From NCBI RefSeq assembly GCF_036370855.1, contig NC_088099.1, forward strand, positions 27,371,501 to 27,435,500: a stretch of 64,000 bases of DNA, written 5' to 3'. This document shows, piece after piece, positions 49,371 to 63,100 of the stretch; the first letter of the stretch is position 1; each line of letters begins with the position of its first letter. Under the pieces are notes generated by a model that did not search any database, was not told the origin of the DNA, and saw only the letters and a program-made list of their open reading frames with translations. Source of the DNA: Dromaius novaehollandiae (Eukaryota; Chordata; Aves; Casuariiformes; Dromaiidae). A program made the position numbers and the translations under genes.

Positions 49371-52300
49371 GCTTTTCTGTTCCTCCCTGTGCCCAGCTTT
49401 TTTGCCCAGTGTAAATGTCAGTTATTTAATCTGGAGCCTTCTGTAAAACATTAATGAGCAATCATTGCTCTGGCTTAATTTCACATGAGTAAGGATTATT
49501 CATGCTTGAGAGAGTTTTCACAGTTAGGTTCATTGCCCTTTTTCAAGAAACTTTAAACACAAGACTTCTCAGCAAAGCATTTAGATATATACTTAAACAG
49601 TGCACTTTAAAGAAGGCAAGATGTGAGCATGCAGTTTGTTAAAAGAAGGATAAAACATAGAATGCAAATTTATCCAGTCTGTGTAAATCCTGTGAAAAAG
49701 AGCCTGCAGAGTTCTTTTTCACCTGGACAGCATATTGCTGGTGATCGATGGAGTCAAACAAAATTCTAGTGCTACTCGGCCTATCAGCTGCTACTCAAAT
49801 CTTTGATCATGCAGCACATGATACCCTTTCACCCCTTATATTCAAGTATGTGCTTCAGTTCTTCAGCTGGTCTTAATGCTTTGGTCCATAAGGGATATGA
49901 ACTAGTTGCCACTTGATATCAGGCACTCCTGCTTCTGCTAGTTTTTTTTAATATAATTAATAATGTCTGATGAAAACAATAACAAATGTTGTTTCCTACA
50001 AACTGAAATGCAATTAAAAGAGGATGGTGATAAGACATGATGAATTGATAGCTATTTTTCGTAGCATTTTGGATAATAGTAAAAAGAAATGGTTTGATTT
50101 GTTGTTGAGTTTTAGGGTTTTAATTTTTGGTGCATATCATGGGACCTAGAAAGAATATAAGTAAATGTGCCTTTTTGAAACTGATGAGGTTTTTTTTTTT
50201 TATGTCAAGTTAAACTTGATGCTATCTCTGAAGACTAGCGTCATTGTGTCAGAAGTTTAATGTGGTAGCCTGAGTGGGTTTTGTTTGGCCTCCTGCATAT
50301 TTTAAATTATGATCTTTAAAAAGAAATGCACACCCTTAACTTTCAGAGCAGACTGAATTAAGTAGTGCTACAATCTCAGGGGGGATTGGTGTAGAAAAGA
50401 ATGTAAAAACTAAAGATGGGGAAAATAGCATAACCTGAAGGCTGTGTGAAATGAGATAAATCTTTAGGCTTGAAGGGAACACTGAGCAGAATTTCTAGGT
50501 TTGGTGTGCTGGGCAGGACAGAGTTGCTTGCAGCCTTGACTCGCATTGCTCCTGCCCATTAAATCTGAGCAGCTGTTTCAGTTATGTTGTAGCTGACATT
50601 GCTGGTCTTCGCCAACACCCACCTTGAGAGGGAGACACCTTAGAAGCTTACTGGGGCAAAGGCAGAGGTTTGGGATGGGAGTGGAGAACAGATTTTAGGA
50701 GAAACAGAGGGGAGAAGCCAAACCAGGGTGAGGATTTAATGTTTTTTTCCACGTGTGTTTGGTTTTCTGTTGCTATTTCATGACTATGATCATCTGGAAG
50801 CAATACAGCTTTACTCTGTTTGAAGAGTAGAAAACAAGAAAATAGAAAAATATGCTTGTTGGCTTGAAAAAATCATGAAAAGAAAAAGCTGAATTAAAAC
50901 TTGAGGGGTTTTTTTTTTTGTTTCCTTTCCTTCCTCTCAAAGAAACTCTTCTAATACATTAATCTTCTGATTTTTTTCAATATCATAAAGAGTTGGGAGC
51001 AGTCTCAATGTTTAGAATTGTTAAAAAAAAGTCTGTTTAAGCATTTGCATTGTTGGCTAACTGCTAAGGACAGTGTGACAAGGGAGTCATTCTTATCAAC
51101 ACCAGAATTATTTGTACACTGAAATTTAATATCACTGTTCTGTTCTTACAGTATCAGCTTTGACATCACACTTCCATGTCATTTTTTTCTTTTTCTCAAA
51201 CAAAAAAATATATACCTCATCTTGCTTACTAATGCATCCAAATAATAAAATCAGAGGTTCCTAACCCTGGCCTAAACTCTCTTTAGTTAGCTCTGCTCTT
51301 TCCTGGGGCTATTATCTTGCTATTTTTTCTGCTTTTGTTACCAGTGTCTTTTTTTTTCCTTCCCTTTTTTAAGCAGATACATAGGAGACAAGTTAGGAAA
51401 AACAAAGTATTTCTTGCAGGGCGGTGGTGTTTTCTGAAGAATGTACTCATTTGTTGTTTATTCATTCTGCCTTGAGATTGCCTAGTAGAGTGGATTACTT
51501 AGTTGTCCCTAATGTAAGAGCTAAAGTTTCCTGTGAGAATCCAAACCTGCTCTGTGGCCTGGTCTACACTGGCAGATGTCCTCAGTTTGGGGCAGCAAGA
51601 GTCAGTCACGCAGCGCTGTGCTGGGCTTGAGCGGTGGCTTCTCCTGGAGGAGGCCAGCGCTGCTGTGAACTGCCACGAGCAGCACGACTACAAGCTGTCC
51701 TTGGTTCCCCTTGTGTGAGTTTGCTAGCTGATGGGCACCATGGCAGCAAATTTTACTGTACACGCAGGCAACTGACAGGAGGGTGGGACAGGGAACTTGA
51801 GTAACAAGGGACATGGGAATAAAATGGCTATTTGAAGGCTGAATAACTTTCTTGACAGTGTTCCTAAGAGTCGGAGTATGCTCTAATCCTCATGTGTTAT
51901 GCAGTGCTGTGCAGCTGCTGTGGGAACGGAAAGGGTAAATGCCTGCATCCACTTGAGAGCTATGTGGTCTGAACTCCATCTGAGGATGGGGTCATGAGGG
52001 TCCTCTGTCAGCGTGCTCTCTGCTTTCTCAGGAACCTCAGCTGCTTTGCAGCCAGGAGTGCAAGGGTTAAGGAAACAGATGGAAGGAGGACAGGCTAGAG
52101 AGAGCTCGTCCATGGCCTTCAGGGATTAAAGCCATCAGCCGGAAGTGCCACAGACCCAGGATTCTGGTTCCTGTGAAAAGAAAACCACCTCCTGGGTAAT
52201 TGCTAGGAAAAGAAGATTCAATCTGGATTCCGTTTTGTCAGGAGTGCAAAGTTCAAGTGAAAAAAAAAAAGTCAATGGGTGCTTCAGATTTCAGAGTCTT

Positions 52301-53155
52301 CCACCAGCTCAAGAGAGGAAGCCCTTAATTTTGCATTTCCCTCCTTCTTAATATGTTGGATTTATTATCACATTTTGTTAGAGGTCCTTACTATGCGTAT
52401 TTCTTTCCTAAATCTTACCAGTATTTTTCAGCCACATCTGTCTACTACTGTTTTCCCACTGAGCCTCTTCTCTCTTTCTTGTTCCATTTTTTTCCCTTCT
52501 TAGGAGGATGCAGGTGACTCTATATGTTACTTCTCTAACAACTGCTATCTGCCTTTTTTTAATTGACTTTTTGGGGAGGAATAGAGGGAATAAAAACACT
52601 GATTTTGATATTTTATGAAAAATGGATGAAATTCTAGGCCTAAGGCAGCCTCAGCAGATTTTATGGTAAGATATTCTTGGCATTACTAAAATCCTGAAGG
52701 TATTTAGTACAGCTAAAACCTACAGCTTTCACACTTTGGGACCTACAGCTCCTGAAGGCTGAGGAGTTTGAGGGTTTCTTTCTCTTATTAAAGAGAACTT
52801 ATTAAAGATTAAATTGCATATTTTTTTCTCAAGCTAGTCACATGCTGTGTTTCTTTTACCTTTTCTTTTGTTTGTTCTTGCTCAATATCCTTTTCAGAAA
52901 TTTCATTCTGAAGATAATAGAATATCTTACTCCTTTGGAATTCCAGTAGGGAATTGTTTTCCAGGTCTCTCTTCCTATAGCTGAACAGTTCAGGCTAAAT
53001 CCAGGTAGCATGGAAGTCTGAGTTCACAAAACAAAAAACTTTTGATTCCCATTTAATTTGCATTTTGTTTTCTTTGTTTTTTTTTCATGTCCAAAACTCA
53101 GTACACTGAATTTTTCTTCCTTCGGTTTTTCTTCCTTTCTTTTTTTTAAAGGAAG

Positions 53156-53272
53156 GCAGATGAGTAGACAGAATAAACCAGATTCTCTCAAAAGTAAAGG
53201 AATTTCCTTATGCTCCCTCCTTATCTTCTTCCAAACAGTGTGTGGCTGGAATCCTTTTCTTTGTCCCTGCCT
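53156..53272 (+). repeat. Dispersed direct repeat, copy A
   Basis: This shares AGAATAAACCAG, CTCTCAAAAGTAAA, TCTTCCAAACAG and the later GGAATCC, TCTCTGCCTA-like blocks, in the same order, with a second sequence about 824 bp downstream. The copies differ by substitutions and small gaps. I do not recognise the family. Confidence 0.65.
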
Positions 53273-53979
53273 ACGTGGGAGCAACTGATTTGCTGTTACG
53301 TAGCTGACAGAAAGTAACCGTTAGCTAGGCTCGTCACTTGCTGCAAGACAGGAAATTCTTTCCAGTGTGTCCAGATGCTTCCTGTGCACAACACTGTCAT
53401 GCTCGGCCCATGATTTAAAAAGATCACGTTCAGGCTGCTTTTCATTTTGTATTTAGCCAGATTGCTTGGCACGATGGAGTGAAAACAGCCTTGCTGGTTG
53501 GCCAGTGTCACTCTGCCCAGGGTTGTTCTGAAAAACAAAAAGGGACGGTGTAAAGTAAGATTATTAATGTTTAGCTGTTGAAAGTCTCCCTTAGTTTTCT
53601 TCTCCACGCCACCTATAAGCTGTCCTCCTTGAAATAATAGGCGCTCTCATATTCCTGCCATGTCAGGTTCTGCATTACTGAAAAATAAAGTTATAGCAAC
53701 TGAGGACTGCACCACTGTTGCATTTCAAAGGGAGTGTAGATGGGGTCTTTGCACTCTGGCGATCTTTGCACTCTGTGAGGGATTTGACCTGGCCAGGCAA
53801 CATCCTCTTACCCTTTGTACATTGTATTTTCCTCTTTACCTGTCACTGTGTGGGAAAAGTTGCATAAAATGTACATCCTGGTTTATACTTTTAAAGCTGG
53901 AGGCTGTTGGACCTGCACAAGAAACTGTGATGCATTTGTTGCATTTGGACAGGTGCTCTCCTGGTCTTGCAGTCATCAA

Positions 53980-54087
53980 GCTAATGAGGCATCAGAATAA
54001 ACCAGTCTCTCTCAAAAGTAAATATGCTCTCTGAGTATCATCTTCCAAACAGAGTGCTGGGAATCCCTTTCACTGTCTCTGCCTAAA
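53980..54087 (+). repeat. Dispersed direct repeat, copy B
   Basis: This is the partner of the repeat at 53,156-53,272, in the same orientation, and is shorter because part of the middle is missing. It could be an old segmental duplication or a second copy of an unknown transposable element. Confidence 0.65.
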
Positions 54088-57000
54088 TTGTGGCTGGATG
54101 CCATGAAGTTCCATATTCCCAGAGGAGGATGTGGAGGGAAAAGAATAAAGGATGAAGCTAATTCCAGGAGGAAAATACTTTATTTAATGCAGGAATCATT
54201 TCCACAGGAAATGTTCAGCTCGTTCCAGTAAACTTACTTTGTAACTATGCTCAAGATGTTAATCTCGTTTTTTCCAAATATAAATTCATTTCTTTTTATT
54301 GAAAATCCGGTTTCTTCTTTCCTAGAATATTGGCTAAGAAAGACTTTATTTTGGTCTTTAGAAACTTTGTCTGCTGTTACCAATCATCTTGGAGTCACCA
54401 GCAGATCTCTAATGTAGGCAGAAGGTGTTATGAGTTCTGCTGGTTATTTTCTTGAATTCTGAGAATTTTTTCAGTTTTGAGATACCCGCTGAACATGCTT
54501 ATGCAAACCAATGTGCATGAGAAGTGATCTGGCCCATGAAGTCCACTGTGAAACCCCTAAGCAACTCCAGGGATTTCAGAGTGTTGCACCTATCTCCAGT
54601 AGAACAGAATTTGCGCCTCTGAACATTTCATACGGTACTGCCCTCTAAATGAGGGAAACGAGGAAAAAATTCCCTCAGTTTTCTCTTTACGAGAATGGAG
54701 TGGTACGGAATGGAACAACATGATTCAGACTTTCTCGGAGGATATTTGCAAGCGGTTCAGCTAGGCTTCTGAAACATAAGAGTACAGAATTTCAAAATCT
54801 TCTGTTTCTGATCTTGTTAAAGCTTTAACCGTTTTTGTTTGTTCTCAGGTTTAAGGCAGGTGATTTTAGTTTTGGAATCTTAGATTGTTTTAAAAACATG
54901 AGATTATTAAACTTTGGTATTTTTACCATTGCAGTGACCATTACCTAGGTCTACAGGTATGACGGGAATCATCAGGAGACAGCATCAGGTCTCTCTTCCC
55001 GCTTCCAAGCTGTGTGGGGCTCTTGCTGGGTACTGTGGATGCAGCTACTCTGCAAAGCTTTAAAATGTCTTGCCTATGTTTGGGGTAGATTTGTGTTTCT
55101 CCCTTACTAGGTGATACAAATCATCTTCCCCGATAAATTTATTCAGAAGAAACTAGATAGAAAGTGGGTATGCTGACATGACTGGTTGTTTTGGGGAATG
55201 CCTCCGGCTCCCCTGCCTGATGCTGCAGTAAGGGCAAGCTTGTCTGTAAGACACAGAAACCTGCAGACAGAAACTTGCAGTGTCCTGACTTGTAGATGTG
55301 AAGGGTGATGATCTCTGATCTGATCCTTAACACCATCTAGGATCACCCCCTTTGCTGTCTTTTGAATGAAACCTCTAATAGTGCTAAAAGGGAAAAAAAT
55401 TAATTGATGCTTTAAAATAATTTTCAGTTCCTTTGAGTATTTTATTGATTCAGTGAATAGTAGTGAGCTATGTTCTCAAAATGTCTCCACATGCTGAATG
55501 ATCTCATTTTTCATGTAGGAGTATAGAATAAACTTCAGAACACAAAAGATTGCATGAGAAGGTGGCATTAATTATACAAAATTACCTTCAGAAGGCAGAT
55601 TATTATACAGAGCATTATTTTTGACATTGTGAAACAGCTTTTAATTTAATATTAAGTTTAATCCATGAACACTCAAAAATAACCACAGAGCTCTGCAGAT
55701 CAATTTCTGGCAAGGGAATGTTCTTAAAGTAAGTTATTGAAGCTTACTAATAGTTTTTGGGGGACAGGGATTCAAACGTAAGTTCTGCTGAATAATAATG
55801 AAGAAGGGCTTAATTTAAATCTGTAGGCTTTAGCCACAACATGGCTCAATAAAAAAAGGTAAAATGGAACAACACTCAGATTCTTCCCACAGTCCCAAAT
55901 ATCTACTAGCTGTGAAGTAGTTAACATGATGGACACGTAAATGTATACGTAATAGCAACCCATTTTTTGTGAACTTTTTAGTTGATGTATTGTTTAAAGA
56001 AAAAGAAGACAAATGGTATATCAAACGTGAGGAGAAATCAAAACTTAGTGTAGGTAACAGGCATAGATTTGTCTGAGGCCACAGTTGCAAAATGCACAGT
56101 AGAGCAAACACGGGTGAAGTAAGGCTCGTGTTTTGCAATTATCCCTGACTTATGAGCTGTGCAGGCCCTTACATGATTCCTTTTTATCTCAGTCTATGCC
56201 AGGGAAACACTGGCTTATTTTAAAAGGCAAAAATCAATCCAAGAGCTATGAAAGTGGGATGGAAAGTTGAGGTCATGATTATTTTTACTTGTGTCTGGAG
56301 GCCCCAGCCGAGGCCAGGGCTCGGTTGTGTCGGATGGTTTGTAAATGCCTGCCTCGAGACTGTCGCTGGCCCGACGGTGTGGCAGGCAGGCAGAGGAAGG
56401 AGGGAGCATAGTCATTGCTTCATGGATGGGAAGCTGAAGTGCGGAGGCTGGGGCAGAGCCCAAACCCTGATTTTATGAGTCTGCGTTGCTGTGATGAATG
56501 AGAGAGGCAGAGAAAGTTCCTCAGGATGGTTGGTTTGCTCAGTAATCAGAAAAGCTGGGGGGAATTACTGTAGCCCAAGGCTAAAAGATCCCAGTAGATG
56601 ACATGTGCAGAGAAGTTCTTACCTTCGGTATCTCCTTATACGCACACTCAGCTCCCCACCTCTGCCCCCTGTTTATTGTGTGACATTCTTCAGTCACACT
56701 TTTCTGTGAGAGTGGCCTATCTCAATAATGCAGGGAATGTTTTTAATAAATATTTTTAAAAGTTCTTAGTGCTCTGATATTCGGGTGTGAAATCACTTGG
56801 CAGTAAAATTTTTATTTCATCTGACTCTCGAGAATATGAAGGATACCACAAATCTGTTTTTAATGATTAGCTATAATTTTACTCATTAGTAATGAATTGC
56901 AACCAATCAGAGCACCATTTAGGATGAAAAACAGAGCAGCAATATGAAGTCATTTTGAAGTGCTGGGCTTAGATGCAAGTATCTAAGTTTAACATAGGTT

Positions 57001-60000
57001 TTGAACCCATTGTTTTTGTGAAGATGGGCAATAAAAAAGCAGAATCAAAGCACTGCCCCTTTTTATGAGAACACATCTCTCTCAACTTTCTCTGCAAAGG
57101 ACACAGACTCAAGGGACTGTTGCTGAGTATGTTTTCAAGATGATACTCTGGGGAGACCATATGTCAGTATTTGTATCTTGCTCTGGCGGCAGTGCCTTAA
57201 ACACTCGTACAACTGGCCAAGGTTCTCAGATACCGGAATATAACTTCCCTCTTGCTTACCTATACCTTTTATCTGCTCAGAGGTGAATGGCACCTTTGTT
57301 TAAGTTTAAGTGATCTCTGTGCAAGATAAACTTTCAGAGACCTGAGTCCTGGTTATTGTCGTCTTCCTGTTGAACATCAGTGAGAGCTGGGCATGTGTTT
57401 AGAATTTTAGTTTTTTGAAAATTAACCTTGTGATTTAAAAAAAAAAGAAGTGATGTGATAAATATTTTACTTCCTCTTTGGTTACTTCGTTAGCACATCA
57501 GTCTTTCTTTTCTCTTTCAGTTGATTTCTAACAAACCTTTCAGCTCCTTTAAACTGCCTTAAACTGAATAAATAGATCAGTTTGCTGTAAGCGTTTAATG
57601 TCTGTAGATCTAGCCTCTCTCCCAGTACGATTGCCCTGGCACAAGGTAAAGTAAGGGAAATATAAGACAGGTGGCAAATCCTTTCTGCTGTGATATTAAG
57701 GGCAGTATCCTCATTGACTTTAATGAGCACTGGATTAAAAGGCAAGAAAGATGTTTCACTGTAACTTTCCTGTAACTGAGGGACATGCCCTGAGCCATCC
57801 ATGTGTGTGCCAGCTCTGGAAATGGGCAGATAACAGGCCCCACTTCTTGTCCAGACTAGCTTTTAAAGGTAAGGCAGAATTTAACCCATGATGAAATAAA
57901 GCTATTGCTACCTGGGCTGAAGCAGTGGTCTTTGGAAAGGTGGGGGACCCTGAATACCATTACTGTGAAGCCATGATGTTTCACCAGGGTTTCCTAAGAA
58001 ACAATCCTGACATTATTAAGTGCTCAGTTTCCATTAAAACTTTTGGATCGTGTAATCAAGGTAATCAAGATTAACCAAATTAAGTTGAGGTCCCAAAGAC
58101 AACATGATTTCTGCATGTTTGAGAAAATCATTAACGGTCAGAGAAGAGAGACAAAGGCGAAGTGTCCCCAGCATGAGTCAGTTGTATGAGCTGACGTCAT
58201 GGGCTCCCTTTGGGCTGATACCTGTGTATCTGCTCTCTCAATATCTGGCGTGGACCATGTGTGATATCTGTGTGCTGGCTGCTGTTGGCTTCCCTGGGAG
58301 CTGGTTACCTATGTGCTGCCTCTTGCCCAGCTGCTGTCTGGGACGCTGGGGAGGAATTGGAATTACTGGAAGGGGAGGGAGGAAAAGCTGGGGAACGTTT
58401 GGAAAAACTGGAGGTGCTGTTGCAGGAGGGAGAGAGAAATTCATGGGATTAATGTAATGCATGCTGGAGTTAGCATGGGGGATTTAGGTGCACAGGACTG
58501 CAGGAACGGGGGCTCTTCCATCCTCTGGAGTGCTGAGTACAGGAGCCCGAAACAGAACTGGAGATCTTTCTCATATATGCGCTGAAATCTTGGATCCTCG
58601 CAGCCTCAACGGTGCCAGCTCCTGGCAAGGATATGCTACCGAATTAGGGGGGAGGAAGAAACAGGCAGCCATCACTTGGGTCTCTGCTTTATCTGACATG
58701 ATTTCCCTTGATATGATGGCAAAAAATACCACTAACTCTTTCACTATCTAACTCTTCTACCATGCTGCGTTGCGAGGCAGATTAATGACCATCATTAATG
58801 CCATAAATATTTATGGAAAAAAATTACCTCCCATCTTCAACTTTTAGTGATGGTTTTTATTCTCATTGGTTCACTGCTCACTGCCAAATTACCTATTTAA
58901 TTTATTCTTTCTCATTTGCACTCATCACTTTATACTTGTGGGGTATTGTAATATTCATATATTCAGGTTATTGTGAGAAGAGTTATTCTGCTATTTTTGC
59001 AAGAGGTTGGGTTTTTTTAATATGTACTGTGTATGTTGGTAATACAGTGTTTCTGTATTGCTTTGAGAAGGTTTTGTAGTATTGTCAAATGTGTTTTTTC
59101 TGTTATTTATGCAACAATGGAAATTTTCTGACATTTTAGAAAAGTTTTCACTGGTTGGTTGTTTTTTCTAAGGCATCTTTATAAATCTATTTCCAGTAGC
59201 TGTGCTTTACATATTCATGCATGTATACATATTTTATGCAGCTTAAATATGTTAAAGAAAAGCTAGGGATGGGTCAAGCATAAGCTTACAGAGCCAGTTA
59301 GTGTGAATTTCACCAAATTCCCTTAAATCCATTATGTGTTGGGAGTGGGGCACAGAAAAACCTCTCCTGATGCTTACTTTCACTTACTGCTTCAACATTT
59401 AATTAACTTAGTTGCTGTAATTTACTGTCAGTTTTTAAAGACTTAATTAGAAACTAATTGGACTAATGCATGGACTATTAACTACGCAGGCCTGCAGATA
59501 TATGACCTGCAGGAAGTCAGTGTCTGTGAAGACGCTGGGTGCAGTTCTGGGTCATGACTGAAGTTCAGCTGTTGCTCAGTAAACTTGGATGAATCTCTGC
59601 ACTTTTCTCAGTACCTCTTTTTGCTATTTGCAGAGGGGGAAGAGGTAACTGGGGTAACCTTCAGTCTCGATTTTGTGCTTTGTGTTTATGCTCCAAGGAA
59701 AACCAGGAAAGTCCTAATTTGTGTTATTCATGTTACATTCGTGTTATATCACAGTTACATTAGCTATAATGTGAGTGGTAGTGATAAGGCAGGTTGCTGC
59801 CTTACATACATATTCACACACACACAAGACGCATGTACACGTTTCTCAGGTTTTAAAAAATGTTATTGAACATTTTATTTTGCCATGAATTTTCAAGGGG
59901 AAAACAATTACATTACTTGTAGAACACCATGTATCTTCTTAAGCCTTCTCCTAACAGGATTGCAGATATGAATGATCTGTGGGGGAGACCTTATTTCTTA

Positions 60001-60133
60001 TAGTATCAGGGGTCTTTTTATTTTGCTAGTGGAGGTATTGCTAGTTGGAGATTCTCCTCTTGTTAGTTGGCTAGTAAATGTCATTTAAACAGTGCAGACT
60101 TTTGCGTTTCTCATTACTGGGCAGATGCATGTT

Positions 60134-60151
60134 ATTGTAAAAATTTACAAT
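60134..60151. repeat. Inverted repeat ATTGTAAA-aa-TTTACAAT
   Basis: Perfect 8-bp arms with a 2-bp centre, immediately followed by an AATAAA-type sequence. In AT-rich DNA the chance of such a palindrome is not small. Confidence 0.5.
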
Positions 60152-63100
60152 AAAAGTGTCATAATGCAATTTGAGAACTCGTCAGTTTGATTGATGTGAG
60201 GAAGCTTACCAGTATTTCATAATTCCTAAAGTTTTGTGTAAGCATTTCTTAAGTAATTGCAAATTGTCATTAAGGGCATGCACCTGAATCTCTTGTTGGT
60301 TCAGAAAGATATGAAGACTTGGGTGTGTCTTTAAAAAGAATAAAAAGTAAAATTGTGTATGGTTTTTAACATATTCCAAAGTAATGTTGTAGGTTTTTTC
60401 TGCTGATAACTGGGTTCTTGCCTGTGGCATTATTACGAAGTTGTAGTCTCACTGCATGTTCAGACATCATTTGTCAGCACTGGATTTGTGGGCACTGGTA
60501 GCGTTACTGCTCTGTGCTGTGAAAACCCAGCTTGGCTACACATTCTCCTCCTTAATTTTTGGTTTCTGGCAATGTTACAGGTACAGATGTCAGAGAGCAA
60601 GCTTTTTGAGAAACTCTCTTCTGCTGTGCAATCTGATTACATAGTGATATGGGGGTTATTTTCTCTGTTTATCTTTTTGTTCCAGTGTCAGTATGGACGA
60701 ACCTTTTGTCTGATTTAAAAAAAATAATAAAAAAAGGAACAGTAGTGACTATGACTATGATGGAAAAATATTAGCAAGACCCATTTTATTTTTTCTGCAC
60801 ATTTACAAATGTTCCTCATGTGGTGACAATATGTATTTCCAAATGAATTATTTATTATTTGGATATTTAGATTTCTGAGACCCTCAGCTGCTGTAAATCA
60901 AAGTAACAAAGTTCAAGGGCTTGTTCTTCATGCTGACATCAAAATCGTGCTTGCGTTTGCATTTGTCTGTCAACCTTGCAGTAAATTTCTCCCATTGCAG
61001 GAGGGAATGAAGTAAGCAGAGCTCTCTTCTGAACTATGTAGAAGACCACGTGCAGCAATTTTCACATTTCTTGGAGGAGCTGGAGGCTGGGCAACATAAG
61101 TCTGCAGTAGAAAGAATGATTGTAGTTTCTGTCACCCTTCAGGCTTAGAAAAAGTAAGAGTAACATTGTTTACTTGCAGTAAAATTGATTATTGGATCTC
61201 CATGAATCAGCCACTCCAGATCCTATGAAGTAGCTGTTAAGGATGTTCCTAAGGGAATTCCTAAGTCTTTTAGCTAATTATCTATAGTTAATACCATATA
61301 AATTATTGACAAGAAAAGCTGTGTCTTATTTGATTACTAGTTTAGAAACAACAAAGCATTTTCCCTGGCACGTGCTGTGTCTAGTGGCAATAAAAAGAGC
61401 TCTAGAACGGGTTTCCACCTTTTAACCTAGTCAGCTTAATTTCTTATGCTTCTTTTGTTTTTCCCCAATAAGAATATCCAAAAATGATTTTCTTTTTCTT
61501 TGTACATGTTGCCAGAATATGAATCAAATTAATCTATTTTTATAATTGTAGATTATCTGTGATATTGATTTCAAATCTTTTTTTTTATAAAACATTTTCC
61601 TATCAGCAAGAGGTACATTTTTGAAAATTGTTTGATCTGAAATAACTTTGCTGCGATGCTGGATTGGTTCTACCAATACAGACCTCTGAATTCAGTAAGT
61701 AACACTAAACTGCATTCTGCTGTCATATAGAGGTTTGCAGTTATGCTTTTATGTAAGAGAGGAGAATTGGGTCCTATGTTAGTTTAAAAAGTTGATTTCT
61801 TATTTCTCTCTGCTATGAGGCTGCTTTCTGCAGCTGTTTACTTCATGTAGTGCAAGAGGCATCATCGTAATTCTTAGGGTAAGCTCAGAAAAGGTGGAAT
61901 TGACTTTTTGGGGGTTACAGGCAATTTTCACCTACAATTCTTTACCCAAATGCAAAATCCAGACAGATTTGGAATGGGAGCCCTCATCTGGCATGTCTTG
62001 GCCTGAACGTTGTTGGCAAACACACTAGTTCAGGGAGGGATCAAATTAAAAAAAAAAAGCTCAAAGGATTGATTTGTAGGAACAATTAAAGGGCTCAATA
62101 GCTTATTTAGGGAATAATTAAGGACATGTGATTACAGGGTATACATGTCAGGTATAAATAGAGAAAGGAGGAACTGTTTAGGATAAGGGCAGAAAAGGAG
62201 AAATATAACTTTGAAGAAGTGCCAGCAGGGAAAACTCAAACTGTCACATATTCATCAAAAGTTGGAAACCTTACTGCTGAAAAACATATCAGTTATATTA
62301 AATAGGCAGGAGAATACATGCAGCTAGTACTCGCTCTTCCCGAACTTATGGGATACTTTAACTTCTTTAAGTCTTTAATTCAAATGTAGTGCAAAGCAGG
62401 GGACTGCCTGAGCATGTCATCTGACTTCAGGCTTAATATGGGTAATTAAGTTCCATACAGTAATCTACCACTCAAATCCAATACTTGCGGATAAATTAGA
62501 GAAGTAGTTTTCAGCCTGTGGATCTCTGAAGGCCTTTAGATTACTTCTAAGGTGAATGCAAAAAGGTACGAAGGAAAGCAAACTATGTGCCAGTAGGCTT
62601 GAATTTTAATTGGAAAAAATTGTGTCCATGACGGGAAAAAGAAAAAAAAATAAGCCCAAAGGAAAACAACTCAGATATTATATATGTCTGTGTATATTTT
62701 AACAGACGTGGTGAGAATGCTTATGACCCTGGTTGACAAGATCGTTTTAAGGGTTAGTTATCCTCACTGATGCAAATCTGTGTCTTATTTCAAGACTCAG
62801 TTTTTCTAGTTGCAACTCCTGGCTGTTGGATCGTGTATTATCTACCTCCTCCTGAATCACTCGTTTGGTTGTGGATTTGGGGTAACAGCAGAGAGCCCCA
62901 AGCCTCCTCCCCCCCGCCCCAGTCATATCAAAAAGTTCTGTACCAGAATACATTTGTTAACAAATATTTGAAGGGTAAGACCTCCAACAGGTGTCATGCC
63001 AGAGCAGGTAGCATCTTTCCCTTTCAGAGTCAATGTAAAGCTAGTAACCTCATACTTTTTCTTTGTCTAACATGACAGAAATGTGATCACATGCTCACGC

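Noticed and set aside
54936-54957. Acceptor- and donor-flanked 22-base segment as a possible ACAD exon 3
   Set aside because: Its length and frame do not fit the phase left by exon 2 and it does not encode the expected EYGG motif.
60456-60718. Overlapping plus-strand frames of 62 and 76 residues
   Set aside because: Considered as an ACAD exon because of a GATATGGGGG sequence, but the translation does not match the family.
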